The notes below the pieces were generated by a model that did not search any database, was not told where the DNA came from, and worked only from the letters and a program-made list of their open reading frames with translations. This document shows, one piece after another, positions 1 through 11,627 of a stretch of 64,000 nucleotides of DNA (position 1 is its first letter; every line of letters begins with the position of its first letter). Source of the DNA: Bugula neritina (lineage: Eukaryota; Bryozoa; Gymnolaemata; Cheilostomatida; Bugulidae); contig OZ037771.1 of assembly GCA_964035545.1 (NCBI GenBank), positions 310,001 to 374,000 on the forward strand, written 5' to 3'. The translations under genes and the position numbers were made by a program.

Positions 1-7
1 ATTCTCC

Positions 8-2234
8 TTAGTGTGAATATTCAGTACATTTTATTACAGCTTCAACTGTGAGTTCATCTGTTAAATTAAGAAGACAATAGTTGAAAGATACAATACGACA
101 TAATAAATTAGAGTTAGATACTCACCCTCTTCCCTATATTGTGTCTCCACGTCTTTCTTTGTACCATATCCTTCCACTAGCACTGCTATATACATATATA
201 ATATTATTATATTATATTAATATATGTATTCTCATCATTACACCAGAGACTATAATATTATATTATTATATTATGTTATATTAATATATGTATTCCCATA
301 CAAAGACTTAGTGCTGCTATCAAATAACAATTACCTTCTGCATCTACTCCTTGCTTTACATCTGAAAGAAATAAATATATAATACAATAAATATATAATA
401 CAATAAATCAATCAATCAATTCTGATTCCAATAAATAAACATTAAATACAATATAAAATAAATAAATAAACATGACTACAGTATAATACACAGTATAACA
501 CACAGTACAACACACAGTACAACACACAGTACAACACACAGTATAACAGTATAATACACAGTACAACACACAGTACAACACACAGTACAACACACAGTAC
601 AACACTACAGTATATTACACAGTACAACACACAGTACAACACACAGTACAACACACAGTACAACACACAGTACAACACACAGTACAACACACAGTACAAC
701 ACTACAGTATATTACACAGTACAACACACAGTACAACACACAGTACAACACACAGTACAAGACACAGTACAACACACAGTACAACACACAGTACAACACA
801 CAGTACAACAGTATAATACACAGTATAATACACAGTACAACACACAGTACAACACACAGTACAAGACACAGTACAACACACAGTACAACACACAGTACAA
901 CACACAGTATAACACACAGTATAATACACAGTATAACAGTACAACACCTGATGTTACACTGTTGATTCTATCCAGTTCCTCCACAACCAAGCTGTACCTC
1001 TTCTTAAACTCTCCACTGGGTTTATCTCCCTTGTACAGGTGAGAGTGGCTGGTGACTTTCTGTTGAGAAGGAGTAGAGAGGTTCTGGTGCAGATATGCGT
1101 TCTTCTGGGCAGACGGTGTTGGGTGGACGGAGTGAAATGAGGCACCAGTTATTTTCTGTTGACTATCTACCTGATTCACACAGTTACTACAGTTAGTACA
1201 CACAGTTACTACAGTTAGTACACACAGTTACTACAGTTAGTACACACAGTTACTACAGTTAGTACACACAGTTAGTACAGATACTACACACAGTTACTAC
1301 AGTTAGTACACACAGTTAGTGCAGTTAGTACACACAGTTGCTACAGATACTACACACAGTCACTACAGTTAGTACACACAGTTAGTACAGTTAGTACACA
1401 CAGTTGCTACAGTTAGTACACACAGTTAGTACAGATAGTACACACAGTTGGTATAGCTACTATAAAGAGTAACCACAACAAAGAATTACCGTACTTACAG
1501 GGTGGTAGACTCCACTTGAAGTGGTATGCTCCAAATCATTGTAAGCTAAAATAAGATATATAGTATATATGTGGTTGTATACAGGGCATGGTTTATACAC
1601 CATAGACCACTACTCAAGTAAAATATTATTATAACACAAAGTGCTATATGATAAGACTTCAACTGCAAATAAAAACATTAAAAATTAATCCATTTTTCTA
1701 TTAATTGTTTCACTGCATAATTTAACTTCATACATTGAAGAACAATTCTGCAATACATATACTAAGTAGAAAGTCTCAAGAAATTTGAGTCAATAAATTT
1801 CAAATAATTAGTAACTGAAAAGCTGAATTTTAAACATAACCGCTTATTCTTTTAGCCAACCAAAAGTTTCTTTTTAAAGTTAATAAAAATTATACACTTT
1901 TGTAGTCTGAGTTTCACATTTCCTCAATCTCCAGGGCTTATACAATGACCGGGCCTCTATGAGAGCCACCCATTAACAAGTGTAGATCGCGACTACATTT
2001 AGCAACACACATGGTAACTAGTAGAGAATTATGATGCACACTTACCAGGGAGTGTTCGGCCGCTCTCGGAAACTTTAGGCTACAATATGATAACACGTGT
2101 GCACCATAGAATATAGGGGAGATAACTTTGATATGCAGTCTAGTAATATTAAATGACATGTTATATGTACATATTATACACACCTTTGAGGAGGCCGACT
2201 TTTTCTTATTTATCAAGTACTGTGACGATGACAT
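8..2234 (-). CDS. Unrecognised six-exon gene, 143 residues
   Basis: Rebuilt from six exons: 2184-2234, 2046-2079, 1499-1545, 948-1170, 335-361 and 8-57. Every intron starts GT and ends AG and the codon phase matches at each junction, which is the main support. The protein starts MSSSQYLINKKKSASSK, is rich in Ser, Thr, His and Gln, and has its most structured-looking part near residues 92-112 (GEFKKRYSLVVEELDRI), a probable short helix. There is no signal peptide or membrane segment. I recognise no family and give no function. The stop lies eight bases from the window edge, so an alternative 3' exon outside the window is possible. Introns 3 and 4 are filled by tandem arrays. It lies downstream of CWC15 on the same strand. 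Confidence 0.6.
478..947. repeat. 12-bp tandem array filling intron 4 of the first gene
   Basis: Unit on the minus strand is tgtgtgttgtac with C/T variants (gtattatac, gttatac). Read on the minus strand, the array begins at the donor of exon 4 (TCAG then gtgttgtac), so the first intron bases are already repeat-like. Long open frames here (Tyr/Cys/Val runs) are array translations, not genes. Confidence 0.9.
1186..1452. repeat. About 20-bp tandem array in intron 3 of the first gene
   Basis: Unit on the plus strand is built from acacacagttactacagtt with variants. On the minus strand it runs up to the acceptor of exon 4 (gtaactgtgtgaatcag), so the pyrimidine-poor acceptor region is derived from the array. 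Confidence 0.85.
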
Positions 2235-3643
2235 AACTCATACAAGCAAGACACTACCCTGAAACACACAGTATGAATATACACCAGCAGTAGTTTGCTA
2301 TAGAAACACCAAATTATTGTATTAGATGCATGCAGAGGATGTGATATTCTGTGAGATATGAAGTTCAGTGGAAGAGAACTCAACTATATTGTACTTTATT
2401 ATAGAAATTACAGTCATACCAACATATTTCCACATCATACTGCTGTCAGATGTTTCGTTACGTGAAAAGTAATGTCAAAGTGAACTTACCAATCTTTCTT
2501 CTTATTATATGACTGAGGATAGTGCTAAAAACTCACAACATAAAACAATTATACTAATCAAGTAACTACAATAAAACAGATATGAAGAATGTCTGAAAGC
2601 TCAACAATGGCTGCTGTACTGCAGACATAACCACTAGCAAAGCTTCATATAACTCATATACCTGCAGTGATATTATTGAAAGAGAGGACAAAATAACCTC
2701 AACAGAAGTTTCTGTAAGAAAGTTTGAATTTGTAAGGACAGGTATTTTAGCACTTATTCTTAGGTTTGACTGTAACTCCTGCTGTGTTTTATATAATATA
2801 CAAGTATACTCTGTATACTCACTACTCTGTATACTCACTATTCTGTACACTCACTACTCTGTATACTCACTACTCTGTATACTCTACTCTGTATACACTA
2901 CTCTGTATACTCTACACTGTATACTCACTACTCTGTATACTCACTACTCTGTATACTCACTACTCTGTATACTCACTACTCTGTATACTATCTACTCTGT
3001 ATACTCACTACTCTGTATACTCACTACTCTGTATACTCACTACTCTGTATACTCACTACTCTGTATACTCACTACTCTGTATACTCACTACTCTGTATTC
3101 TCACTACTCTGTATACTCACTACTCTGTATACTCACTACACTGTATACTCACTACTCTGTATACTCACTACTCTGTATACTCACTACTCTGTATACTCAC
3201 TACTCTGTATACTCACTACTCTGTATACTCACTACTCTGTATACTCACTACTCTGTATACTCACTACTCTGTATATTCACTACGCAAAAGTTCTTATTTT
3301 TTAAGACAACACAAGAATTATCATTTCTACTCGGTATATAATTACAAAAACCAGATTTTTTAGTATAAGTGAACTTTATTTCAGCCCAACTGGTCAAGCT
3401 TTACTATGACTATCATTGCACTATTGTCTTAAAAAATGTATTTGAGACTTAAAAGAGTGCAACAGACTAAAACTAGTTTAAATTAGAATGATATCATTTG
3501 TGAAAGCCTCGTCAGCCATGAATGAGGTTGTAGAATTGATTAAGTATTTGGCTGTGAGTCATTTAGTGCGTTGTAGTTTCTTAGTTGGAGTTGTTGTCTC
3601 TACACGAGAGTTATATTTGCATAATATACCAACACAAGATTGT
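2235..3643. other. Intergenic spacer with a 16-bp array
   Basis: Lies between the start of the first gene and the stop of CWC15, both on the minus strand. It holds the array at 2806-3283 (unit ctctgtatactcacta). A minus-strand AATAAA (TTTATT on plus, near 3373) is a plausible CWC15 polyadenylation signal. I see no convincing exon. Confidence 0.6.
2806..3283. repeat. 16-bp tandem array, unit ctctgtatactcacta
   Basis: About 30 near-identical units with a few shortened ones near 2880-2925. The same core (actctgtatact) reappears in RSF1 intron 8 and in intron 1 of the gene at the right edge. The long open frame across it (Leu/Tyr/Ser/Cys runs) is an array translation. Confidence 0.95.
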
Positions 3644-6600
3644 TTATTTTATATATTTAGACATGAACTTCCTGTGAAACTCTGATCTTAGAGTGTCGTT
3701 TATAAACTCCACTTTCTTTTTATCGTCCTCTATTTTTGCACAATTTTTGAACACAACGTCATCATCCCATCTACAAAAATGTTCAAGACATGATCAATAG
3801 ATGACTGAATGCGTGAAACTATATCACAGCAACTGAGTATTTACTTGTCTTTCCTAGTTGACAGAGGATGTTTATACAAATAAGAGGCAGTCAGTTATAC
3901 AAAACTGTCTAATCAGAGATCCCATGAATATTATACAGAGTACACTTCCCACACCTCACTACCACCAGCCAGAAGGTCACACTGTGAACACTTGTATCTC
4001 TCCCACTTCCCACTCTCACCACAGGAATATATATACAATCACAGGAAGTTACCTCTTTTTCACCTTGAACTCCGAGGGTGAATCACTGCTGTTGGCGTTT
4101 AGTAACGGATTCCCGCGAAGTATGTTTTCTGTTCGTATTCTTTCATCTTCACGCTTCTTCTCCATTTCCTAAAGCATTGCAAATATATTTATTGTGAAAG
4201 TCGAGTGACTCATACCATGTTTACTATTACATAGTATAATATAATATATAATATAATACAACACTGTCCATGTTTACTATTACATAGTATAATATAATAT
4301 ATAATATAATACAACACTGTCCATGTTTACTATTACATAGTATAATATAATATATAATATAATACAACACTGTCCATGTTTACTATTACATAGTATAATA
4401 TAATATATAATATAATACAACACTGTCCATGTTTACTATTACATAGTATAATATAATATATAATATAATACAACACTGTCCATGTTTACTATTACATAGT
4501 ATAATATAATATATAATATAATACAACACTGTCCATGTTTACTATTACATAGTATAATATAATATATAATATAATACAACACTGTCCATGTTTACTATTA
4601 CATAGTATAATATAATATATAATATAATACAACACTGTCCATGTTTACTATTACATAGTATAATATAATATATAATATAATACAACACTGTCCATGTTTA
4701 CTATTACATAGTATAATATAATATATAATATAATACAGCACTGTCCATGTTTACTATTACATAGTATAATATAATATATAATATAATACAGCACTGTCCA
4801 TGTTTACTATTACAGAATAAAGCAGCTGACCCGTGCTAAGAAGTTGCAGTAGAATGTTTATATCACTGTATGTGCTGTGTCTATTACTGGTAAGGTAAGA
4901 CAACTACAGTATACTCTGGTAGAATACACAACTACAGTATACTCTAGTAGAATACACAACTACAGTATACTCTAGTAGAATACACAATTACAGTATACTC
5001 TGGTAGAATACACAACTACAGTATACTCTGGTAGAATACACAACTACAGTATACTCTGGTAGAATACACAACTACAGTATACTCAGGTAGAATACACAAC
5101 TACAGTATACTCTAGTAGAATACACAACTACAGTATACTCTGGTAGAATACACAACTACAGTATACTCTGGTAGAATACACAACTACAGTATACTCTGGT
5201 AGAATACACAACGACAGTATACTCTGGTAGAATACACAACTACAGTATACCCTGGTAGAATACACAACTACAGTATACTCTGGTAGAATACACAACTACA
5301 GTATACTCTGGTAGAATACACAACTACAGTATACCCTGGTAGAATACACAACTACATTATACTCTGCTAGAATACACAACTACAGTATACTCAGTAACAT
5401 TGTGTTGCTGAACATATTTCATATGAATTTGCAGGCCCGGGGAGAGTATATACAGAGAGTACGTAGAAAGTAGCGTCACCAACTTAGACTTCCACACTCT
5501 GTTCCAGTACGGCCGCATGAGCACGGTATACTCACCAGGAAATGAGAGCATTTTCAACCACGTCGAGAGCGACATGGCCGACAGGAACACGCTCCTTCTC
5601 TGTCTAGACAACGCAGTGAGCAGAATCAATGTGATCGACGACAGGGGGGCATCAGCGTATGTCGGCTTACCCGGAGTAGCGGGTTACAGGGAGGGCAGCT
5701 GGACGGAGGCGAGGTTCAGGACGGTGAACTCTCTGACTCAACTCAACACGTCACACATGATAGTTGGGGACCAGCTCAACTACTGCCTGCGTTGGGTGAA
5801 CAGGGAGACGGGCCTGACCACGCCCTTCGCCGGCAGATGCACTGAGCAGGGCACAAGTGGGCGGAGCCAGACAGAACTGAATTCTACAACTATCCGGTTC
5901 ATTTCTCCACGCTCGCTGCTACTAGATAGGAGGGTGAAGTTGCTGTATGTGGCTGATGATAAGTATATATATCACATCAGCGTAGAGACGCTCCAGGTTC
6001 TAGACACGTCATTTGAGAGTGAGTACAGAGTGAACAGCATGACTGGCCTGCAGTCAAGTCTAATAGCCGGAGAGCTCATTGGCACAGCAGATGAAGGTCT
6101 CGTCAGTATAGATAACGAGCAGAAGAAAGTTAGCCTGGTGTCTGGGGAAAATATAGTTGGTGAGGAGGGAGTAGAAGGCAACCTAACTGGCATCATATTT
6201 AGACAGCTGAAGGCTATCATACATCTATACTCAAATATATACATTGCAGCCGACTACGGAGGGCACCGACTGAGGGGGCTAGATTTCCACAGGTAAACTG
6301 ATTCATTGAGCAGACAACTACCAGGTGTGTTACTCACTGTGAACTGGTAGAGAGTTACTCACTGTGAACTGGTAGAGAGTTACTCACTGTGTACTGGTAG
6401 TGATAGTTACTCACTGTGTACTGGTAGTGATAGTTACTCACTGTGTACTGGTAGTGATAGTTACTCACCGTGTACTGGTAGAGAGTTACTTACTGTGTAC
6501 TGGTAGTCATAGTTATTCACTGTGTACTGATGTTGTAGCGGTGAGAGTTACTCACTGTGTACTGATGTTGTAGCGGTGAGAGTTACTCACTGTGTACTGA

Positions 6601-9600
6601 TGTTGTAGCGGTGATAGTTACTCACTGTGTACTGGTAGTGGGAGTTACTCACTGTGTACTGATGTTGTAGCGGCGAGAGTTACTCACTGTGTACTGGTAG
6701 TGAGAGTTACTCACTGTGTACTGATGTTGTAGTGGTGGGGGTTACTCACTGTGTACTGGTAGTGAGTTACTTACTGTGTACTGGTAGTGATAGTTACTCA
6801 CTGTGTACTGGTGGTGAGAGTTACTCACTGTGTACTGATGTTGTAGCGGTGAGAGTTACTCACTGTGTACTGATGTTGTAGCGGTGAGAGTTACTCACTG
6901 TGTACTGATGTTGTAGCGGTGGGAGTTACTCACTGTGTACTGATGTTGTAGCGGTGAGAGTTACTCACTCTGTACGGGAGACAATGCTCACGAAGACGGA
7001 GCTCTCACCGACTGTAAGCTGTACCAGCCCACATCCCTAGCCTTAGTAAACTACACTCTGTATGTCGGAGAGATCGGCACGTACAAAGGAGGACTCCGTG
7101 CAATCAGAAGTCCAGGTGAATATAATGGATAAGTAAGATGAGTAGTTAAGACTGTGTATTGGCTTCCATTGGCCTCTACTTGAGCTAATGTATGAAAATG
7201 CTTCATGTAGTTGTAGATCCAACTGTAGAGAAATCGCGGTCTGGGATAGTAATAATAGTAATGGTAGGGTCACTGAGTGGGGTGGCGCTGGTCACACTAG
7301 CATTGGCACGGTTCTACACCGCCCGAGTACAAAAAGAAGAAGCTGAAGAAATAAGGTTAAAGAAAGACATCAGTAAGAGAATAACTGATGGTGTCTTAAA
7401 AGTGAGATTTTAAAAGTTATAGATCTATATACTGTGTACTAAGTTCTATATACTGTGTACTAAGTTATATATACTGTGTACTAAGTTCTATATACTGTGT
7501 ACTAAGTTCTATATACTGTGTACTAAGTTCTATATACTGTGTACTAAGTTATATATACTGTGTACTAAGTTCTATATACTGTGTACTAAGTTCTATATAC
7601 AGTGTACTAAGTTCTATATACTATGTACTAAGTTCTATATACTGTGTACTAAGTTCTATATACTGTGTACTAAGTTATATATACTGTGTACTAAGTTCTA
7701 TATACTGTATACTAAGTTCTATATACTGTGTACTAAGTTCTATATACAGTGTACTAAGTTCTATATACTATGTACTAAGTTCTATATACTGTGTACTAAG
7801 TTCTATATACTGTGTACTAAGTTATATATACTGTGTACTAAGTTCTATATACTGTATACTAAGTTATATATACTGTGTACTAAGTTATATATACTGTGTA
7901 CTAAGTTCTATATACTGTGTACTAAGTTATATATACTATGTACTAAGTTATATATACTATGTACTAAGTTATATATACTGTGTACTAAGTTCTATATACT
8001 GTGTACTAAGTTCTATATACTGTGTACCAAATTCTTTGGTTTACAGGTAAAAGCTCCGAATACAACCGACCCATCAAAGATGTCACAAAACAAAAGAGAT
8101 AACCTGATGATAACCTAACTGAATCTGCCAGTGGAAACTGAAAATAACAATATAGAGAATAGTGATTCCAATAAGGAGGCTCACAATACCACTGATCTAC
8201 AAGCACCTGCACCAGGTGTTAAAAGTAGGAGTAATTCACATGTTTCTGGTGTCACAAACTAGCCTATCACGAGAAAACATGAGATGCCAGCTAAAACTAA
8301 CACTAGAGCAATGGTGACATCTTTATGAGCTGCATGAAACACACTACTGAATTAACATCTATATTTAGAATAGTGGCCAATGAGCAGCATGAAACACACC
8401 ACTGAATTAACATCTATATTTAGAATAGTGGCTAATAAGCAGCAGGGATAGTTTATCACCTTTGAAATGTTTTGAATTTTAGAATTTAAATAGTTGCTAA
8501 TTTTTAAATTTTACTTTTAGCAATTATCCCAAGGAGACAATTAATAGTAATTTGTTGACTGTATACGAGTATTATGTTAGGCATATGTAGCATATGTTAT
8601 AGTACAACATATTCCGTGGTTTCCATGGTTACTAGACTGGTTAAATTTGAGGTCTAAATAAACAACTGTAAACTTTACTAGCTTCTAATCAGATAGTAAA
8701 ACACTGCAAAGTACAAAACACTGCAAAGTACAAAACACTGCTCTACTCTAACCCTTCTCTACTGCAACAAGCACTTCTGTCGTTTATTTCTATTCAAATG
8801 AACTCACAACTCTGGTATCCCCTTTACTGAGGTGAATTGAAGAACTATACTTCTTTCAATGATCTCTCCACATTTATTAACAAGTTGTGCAACATCTAAA
8901 CAACTGGAGATTCAATGGGTTGAATCTGGAACGTGTTCTTGTATGCTACTAATGTGAGTACTTATCCAGTATAAATCACACATGATATTCACTATAGAAG
9001 TTTCCTTCCTCAACAAATGTCTCCTACGCACTGTACTCATTACTTGTTCACCAAACGAATGACTTGCTATTTATTATAATATTCTCACCTTTTCCTGTGT
9101 TTCCTCCAGTCTCTCCTTCTTGATTCTCGCCAACTCCGCCATCAGTTCAGCAGCGTCGTCATCAGAGCTGTCCGAGTCACTTCCGTCATCCTGTGGAATC
9201 AGACAGAGTCAACTACTAGTTCAACAGTTCATCAACTAGTAGTTCAACAGTTGATCAACTAACAGTTCAACAGTTCATCAACTAGCAGTTCAACAGTTCA
9301 TTACCTAGCAGTTCAACATATCATCAACTACTAATTCAACAGTTCATCAACTAGCAGTTCAACAGTTCATCAACTAGCAGTTGAACAGTTCATCAACTAG
9401 CAGTTGAACAGTTCATCAACTAGCAGTTGAACAGTTCATCAACTACTAATTCAACAGTTCATCAACTAGCAGTTCAACATATCATCAACTACTAGTTCAA
9501 CAGTTCAACAACTACTAGTTCAACAGTTCATCAACTACTAGTTCAACATATCATCAACTACTAGTTCAACAGTTCATCAACTAGTAGTTCAACAGTTCAT

Positions 9601-10314
9601 CAACTACTAGTTCAACAGTTCATCAACTAGCAGTTCAACAGTTCATCAACTAGTAGTTCAACAGTTCATCAACTACTAGTTCAACAGTTCATCAACTAGC
9701 AGTTCAACAGTTCATCAACTAGCAGTTCAACAGTTCATCAACTAGCAGTTCAACAGTTCATCAACTACTAGTTCAACAGTTCATCAACTACTAGTTCAAC
9801 AGTTCATCAACTACTAGTTCAACAGTTCATCAACTAGCAGTTCAACAGTTCATCAACTAGCAGTTCAACAGCTCAACAAATCCTGAGGTCACCAGCTGTC
9901 AATACCTGGTCGATAGGGTCATCATCATCGAGGTGTGATGACGGAGCATGCTCCACTCTGGCCCGTTTAGAAGAAGTTGAGCTGTAGTCTCTGTCAGTTC
10001 TCTTGTCCCGGGCAGCTCTCTCTCGCTCATCCAAGTCTCGCTTGAAATCTCTGTTCTTCAGATCAGTGCTGCTACCTTGTCCATCTTGTCTACATATCAA
10101 CAAGTGTTGACAGCAAGTGTTGACAGCAAACAACTAAACGTAATGAATAGCCAAGTATTCTAATTTATATGCTAGATACCAACCTATACTTGAGTTTTGT
10201 GTGCCCAGGCAAATCTCGGCTACTGTATTGTTTAGACAGAGCCGATAAATCTGTCTCTCCTTTTCCAGAGCCACCTCTGGCAGGTTCAAATGTAGGTCTA
10301 GCTGCTGTTGTCAT
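3644..10314 (-). CDS. CWC15: CWC15 spliceosome-associated protein, complete
   Basis: CWC15 is a small, mostly disordered component of the Prp19/CDC5L-associated spliceosome. Five exons: 10184-10314, 9906-10089, 9089-9190, 4053-4168 and 3644-3770, all with GT-AG introns and matching phase, giving 219 residues (human protein is about 229). The N-terminus [20 protein letters not shown] and the [19 protein letters not shown] segment are hallmark family sequence. A middle acidic stretch (residues 101-117, SDSDSSDDD region) is followed by a charged helix. The C-terminus contains [22 protein letters not shown] and [18 protein letters not shown], ending as the family does. Intron 3 is 4.9 kb and hosts an unrelated gene on the opposite strand; intron 2 is a 20-bp array. 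Identity is certain from sequence recognition. Confidence 0.97.
4216..4816. repeat. 53-bp tandem array, 11 nearly identical units
   Basis: Units start catgtttactattacatag and end with atacaacactgtc, at exact 53-base spacing from 4216 to 4799, with a twelfth truncated unit. Units differ by only one or two bases (aacac or agcac), so the array is recent or actively homogenised. Each unit contains TATA-like blocks. It ends about 40 bases before the start codon of the nested gene at 4854 and lies in CWC15 intron 3. Confidence 0.97.
4854..8118 (+). CDS. NHL-repeat type I membrane protein nested in CWC15 intron 3
   Basis: Exons: 4854-4894, 5435-6292, 6961-7115, 7211-7401 and 8047-8118, phases matching, about 438 residues. 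Exon 1 encodes a signal peptide ([13 protein letters not shown]). Exons 2 and 3 encode NHL/beta-propeller-type blades: the pattern 'hydrophobic-D-N-x-I-x-V-I-D ... G ... G ... A-R-F' recurs ([52 protein letters not shown]). Exon 4 encodes one membrane span near residues 363-388 ([20 protein letters not shown]) followed by a charged cytoplasmic tail. If the AAA-gtgaga donor at 7401 is not used, the protein stops at 7413 with only a shorter tail. The predicted form is a surface receptor-like or adhesion protein; the ligand is unknown. AATAAA at 8657-8662 may be its poly(A) signal. Confidence 0.75.
4900..5395. repeat. 28-bp array in intron 1 of the NHL gene
   Basis: About 17 units built around acaactacagtatactctgg followed by tagaatac. 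The array begins about six bases after the donor (AG then gtaaga) and runs most of the way to the acceptor at 5434. Confidence 0.95.
6325..6975. repeat. Acceptor-anchored array in intron 2 of the NHL gene
   Basis: Irregular units of about 20-35 bases sharing gagagttactcactgtgtac, some with an added tgatgttgtagcggt block. The last unit overlaps exon 3: the exon begins TTACTCACTCTGTAC, which is the repeat sequence with one change. Each upstream unit therefore repeats an AG plus the first bases of the exon. Confidence 0.9.
7421..8032. repeat. 21-bp array in intron 4 of the NHL gene
   Basis: About 29 units of ttctatatactgtgtactaag with T/A variants (ttatatatac). It fills the interval between the putative donor at 7402 and the acceptor at 8046, supporting intron status by analogy with the other array-filled introns. 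Confidence 0.95.
8119..9088. other. Remainder of CWC15 intron 3, downstream of the nested gene
   Basis: AT-rich single-copy DNA with a short imperfect duplication near 8325-8440 (gcatgaaacacac ... ttaacatctatatttagaat, twice) and a triplicated acactgcaaagtac near 8701-8745. It holds the likely 3' UTR of the NHL gene. No further exon seen. Confidence 0.5.
9205..9880. repeat. 20-bp array in CWC15 intron 2
   Basis: About 33 units of tagttcaacagttcatcaac with C/T and G/C variants. It occupies nearly the whole intron between exons 2 and 3 of CWC15. Confidence 0.95.
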
Positions 10315-11427
10315 TGCTCAGCCTAGTATCAAAATACAAACTAAATACTTAACAGTTTTGTATATCAATCTATAGAGTCACAATTGAAGATTATGGTTAT
10401 CGCTTTCATTATTATGACTATTAGTATAAGTGTGACAGTGTAACTACAAAATCAACTGCTATATTTTAAAGGTTATTAATAAAACCACAAGTACAACTGT
10501 TACTATAGCCACAGGTACTATAATTATAGTTTATAATTAATACCATACCACATCAGAATTTTATTATTAATTTTATTTGTTATAGTTATGACAAAAATAT
10601 CTGGAGCTGTTTATTAATGAAGATGAACTAACAACAAAAACTATAAACACAAATAGAAGGGTAAGTGCCTTAGGTTTAGTACAACTACAATCATTAAAAG
10701 TACTAATGCTAATAGTAATACTAATAGTTATAGTAAAACCAACTGTCTCAGTAAGTATGACTATCAGTCACTCAGTATCACTATCAGTATCAGTATGAGA
10801 CTGAATTTGAGTATCACTTCCAGTATTACATTTACAGTAATTTTAAAACCCAAATAACTAAAACTAAAAGTAAAACTAAATGTATTTCTTATTTATGTAA
10901 TCACTTTACTGTAATCAGTAATGGCATTTACTATTTTACTAATACTCATACTGAAAATTGTACTGTAACAGTAATACTACTAACAGTAATACTAAACTTA
11001 GTCTTGAAGTTAATGTTCTTGATTGATTAATGCTCTTGAGTAATTAAATAGTAGTAACTTTGCTCCTTAAAATTAAATATATTTAATTTTATATTCACTT
11101 TATATTAATACTGCAAAGCAAAAATTGTACGCTACCGCAGGATAAGGTGTAAAGTAGCTCCTTCTGGACTTTTATATTTAGATAGGTAAGCTGTATTACT
11201 ATCAATGTGAGTGTCAGTATCAAATTCAATATGAGTATCGCCTGTAGGCTGTAACACTAACAGTGACTGTTACTGTAAGTGAGTGTCTGTACTACAAATT
11301 AAACTACACTCGAAACTAAATATAATATAGCCCGAAAAAGCTTCACTGCAGACGACCTTTCAGTTCTGCAATTATTGGGACTTTACCACAGTGTGTGTAT
11401 GTGTGTGTAAGCCTTTCCTAAACCGTT

Positions 11428-11627
11428 NNNNNNNNNNNNNNNNNNNNNNNNNNNNNNNNNNNNNNNNNNNNNNNNNNNNNNNNNNNNNNNNNNNNNNNNN
11501 NNNNNNNNNNNNNNNNNNNNNNNNNNNNNNNNNNNNNNNNNNNNNNNNNNNNNNNNNNNNNNNNNNNNNNNNNNNNNNNNNNNNNNNNNNNNNNNNNNNN
11601 NNNNNNNNNNNNNNNNNNNNNNNNNNN
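11428..11627. other. Assembly gap of 200 N
   Basis: Exactly 200 undetermined bases, a size often used for gaps of unknown length. Contiguity between CWC15 and the VWA5-like gene therefore rests on scaffolding. Confidence 0.99.

Noticed and set aside
478-947. Overlapping long open frames rich in Tyr, Cys, Val and Leu (also at 2766-3341, 30303-31220, 42404-43046, 54835-55580, 59480-60010, 61436-62055)
   Set aside because: They are translations of tandem arrays in several frames at once; no domain, no consistent start, and most lie inside demonstrable introns.
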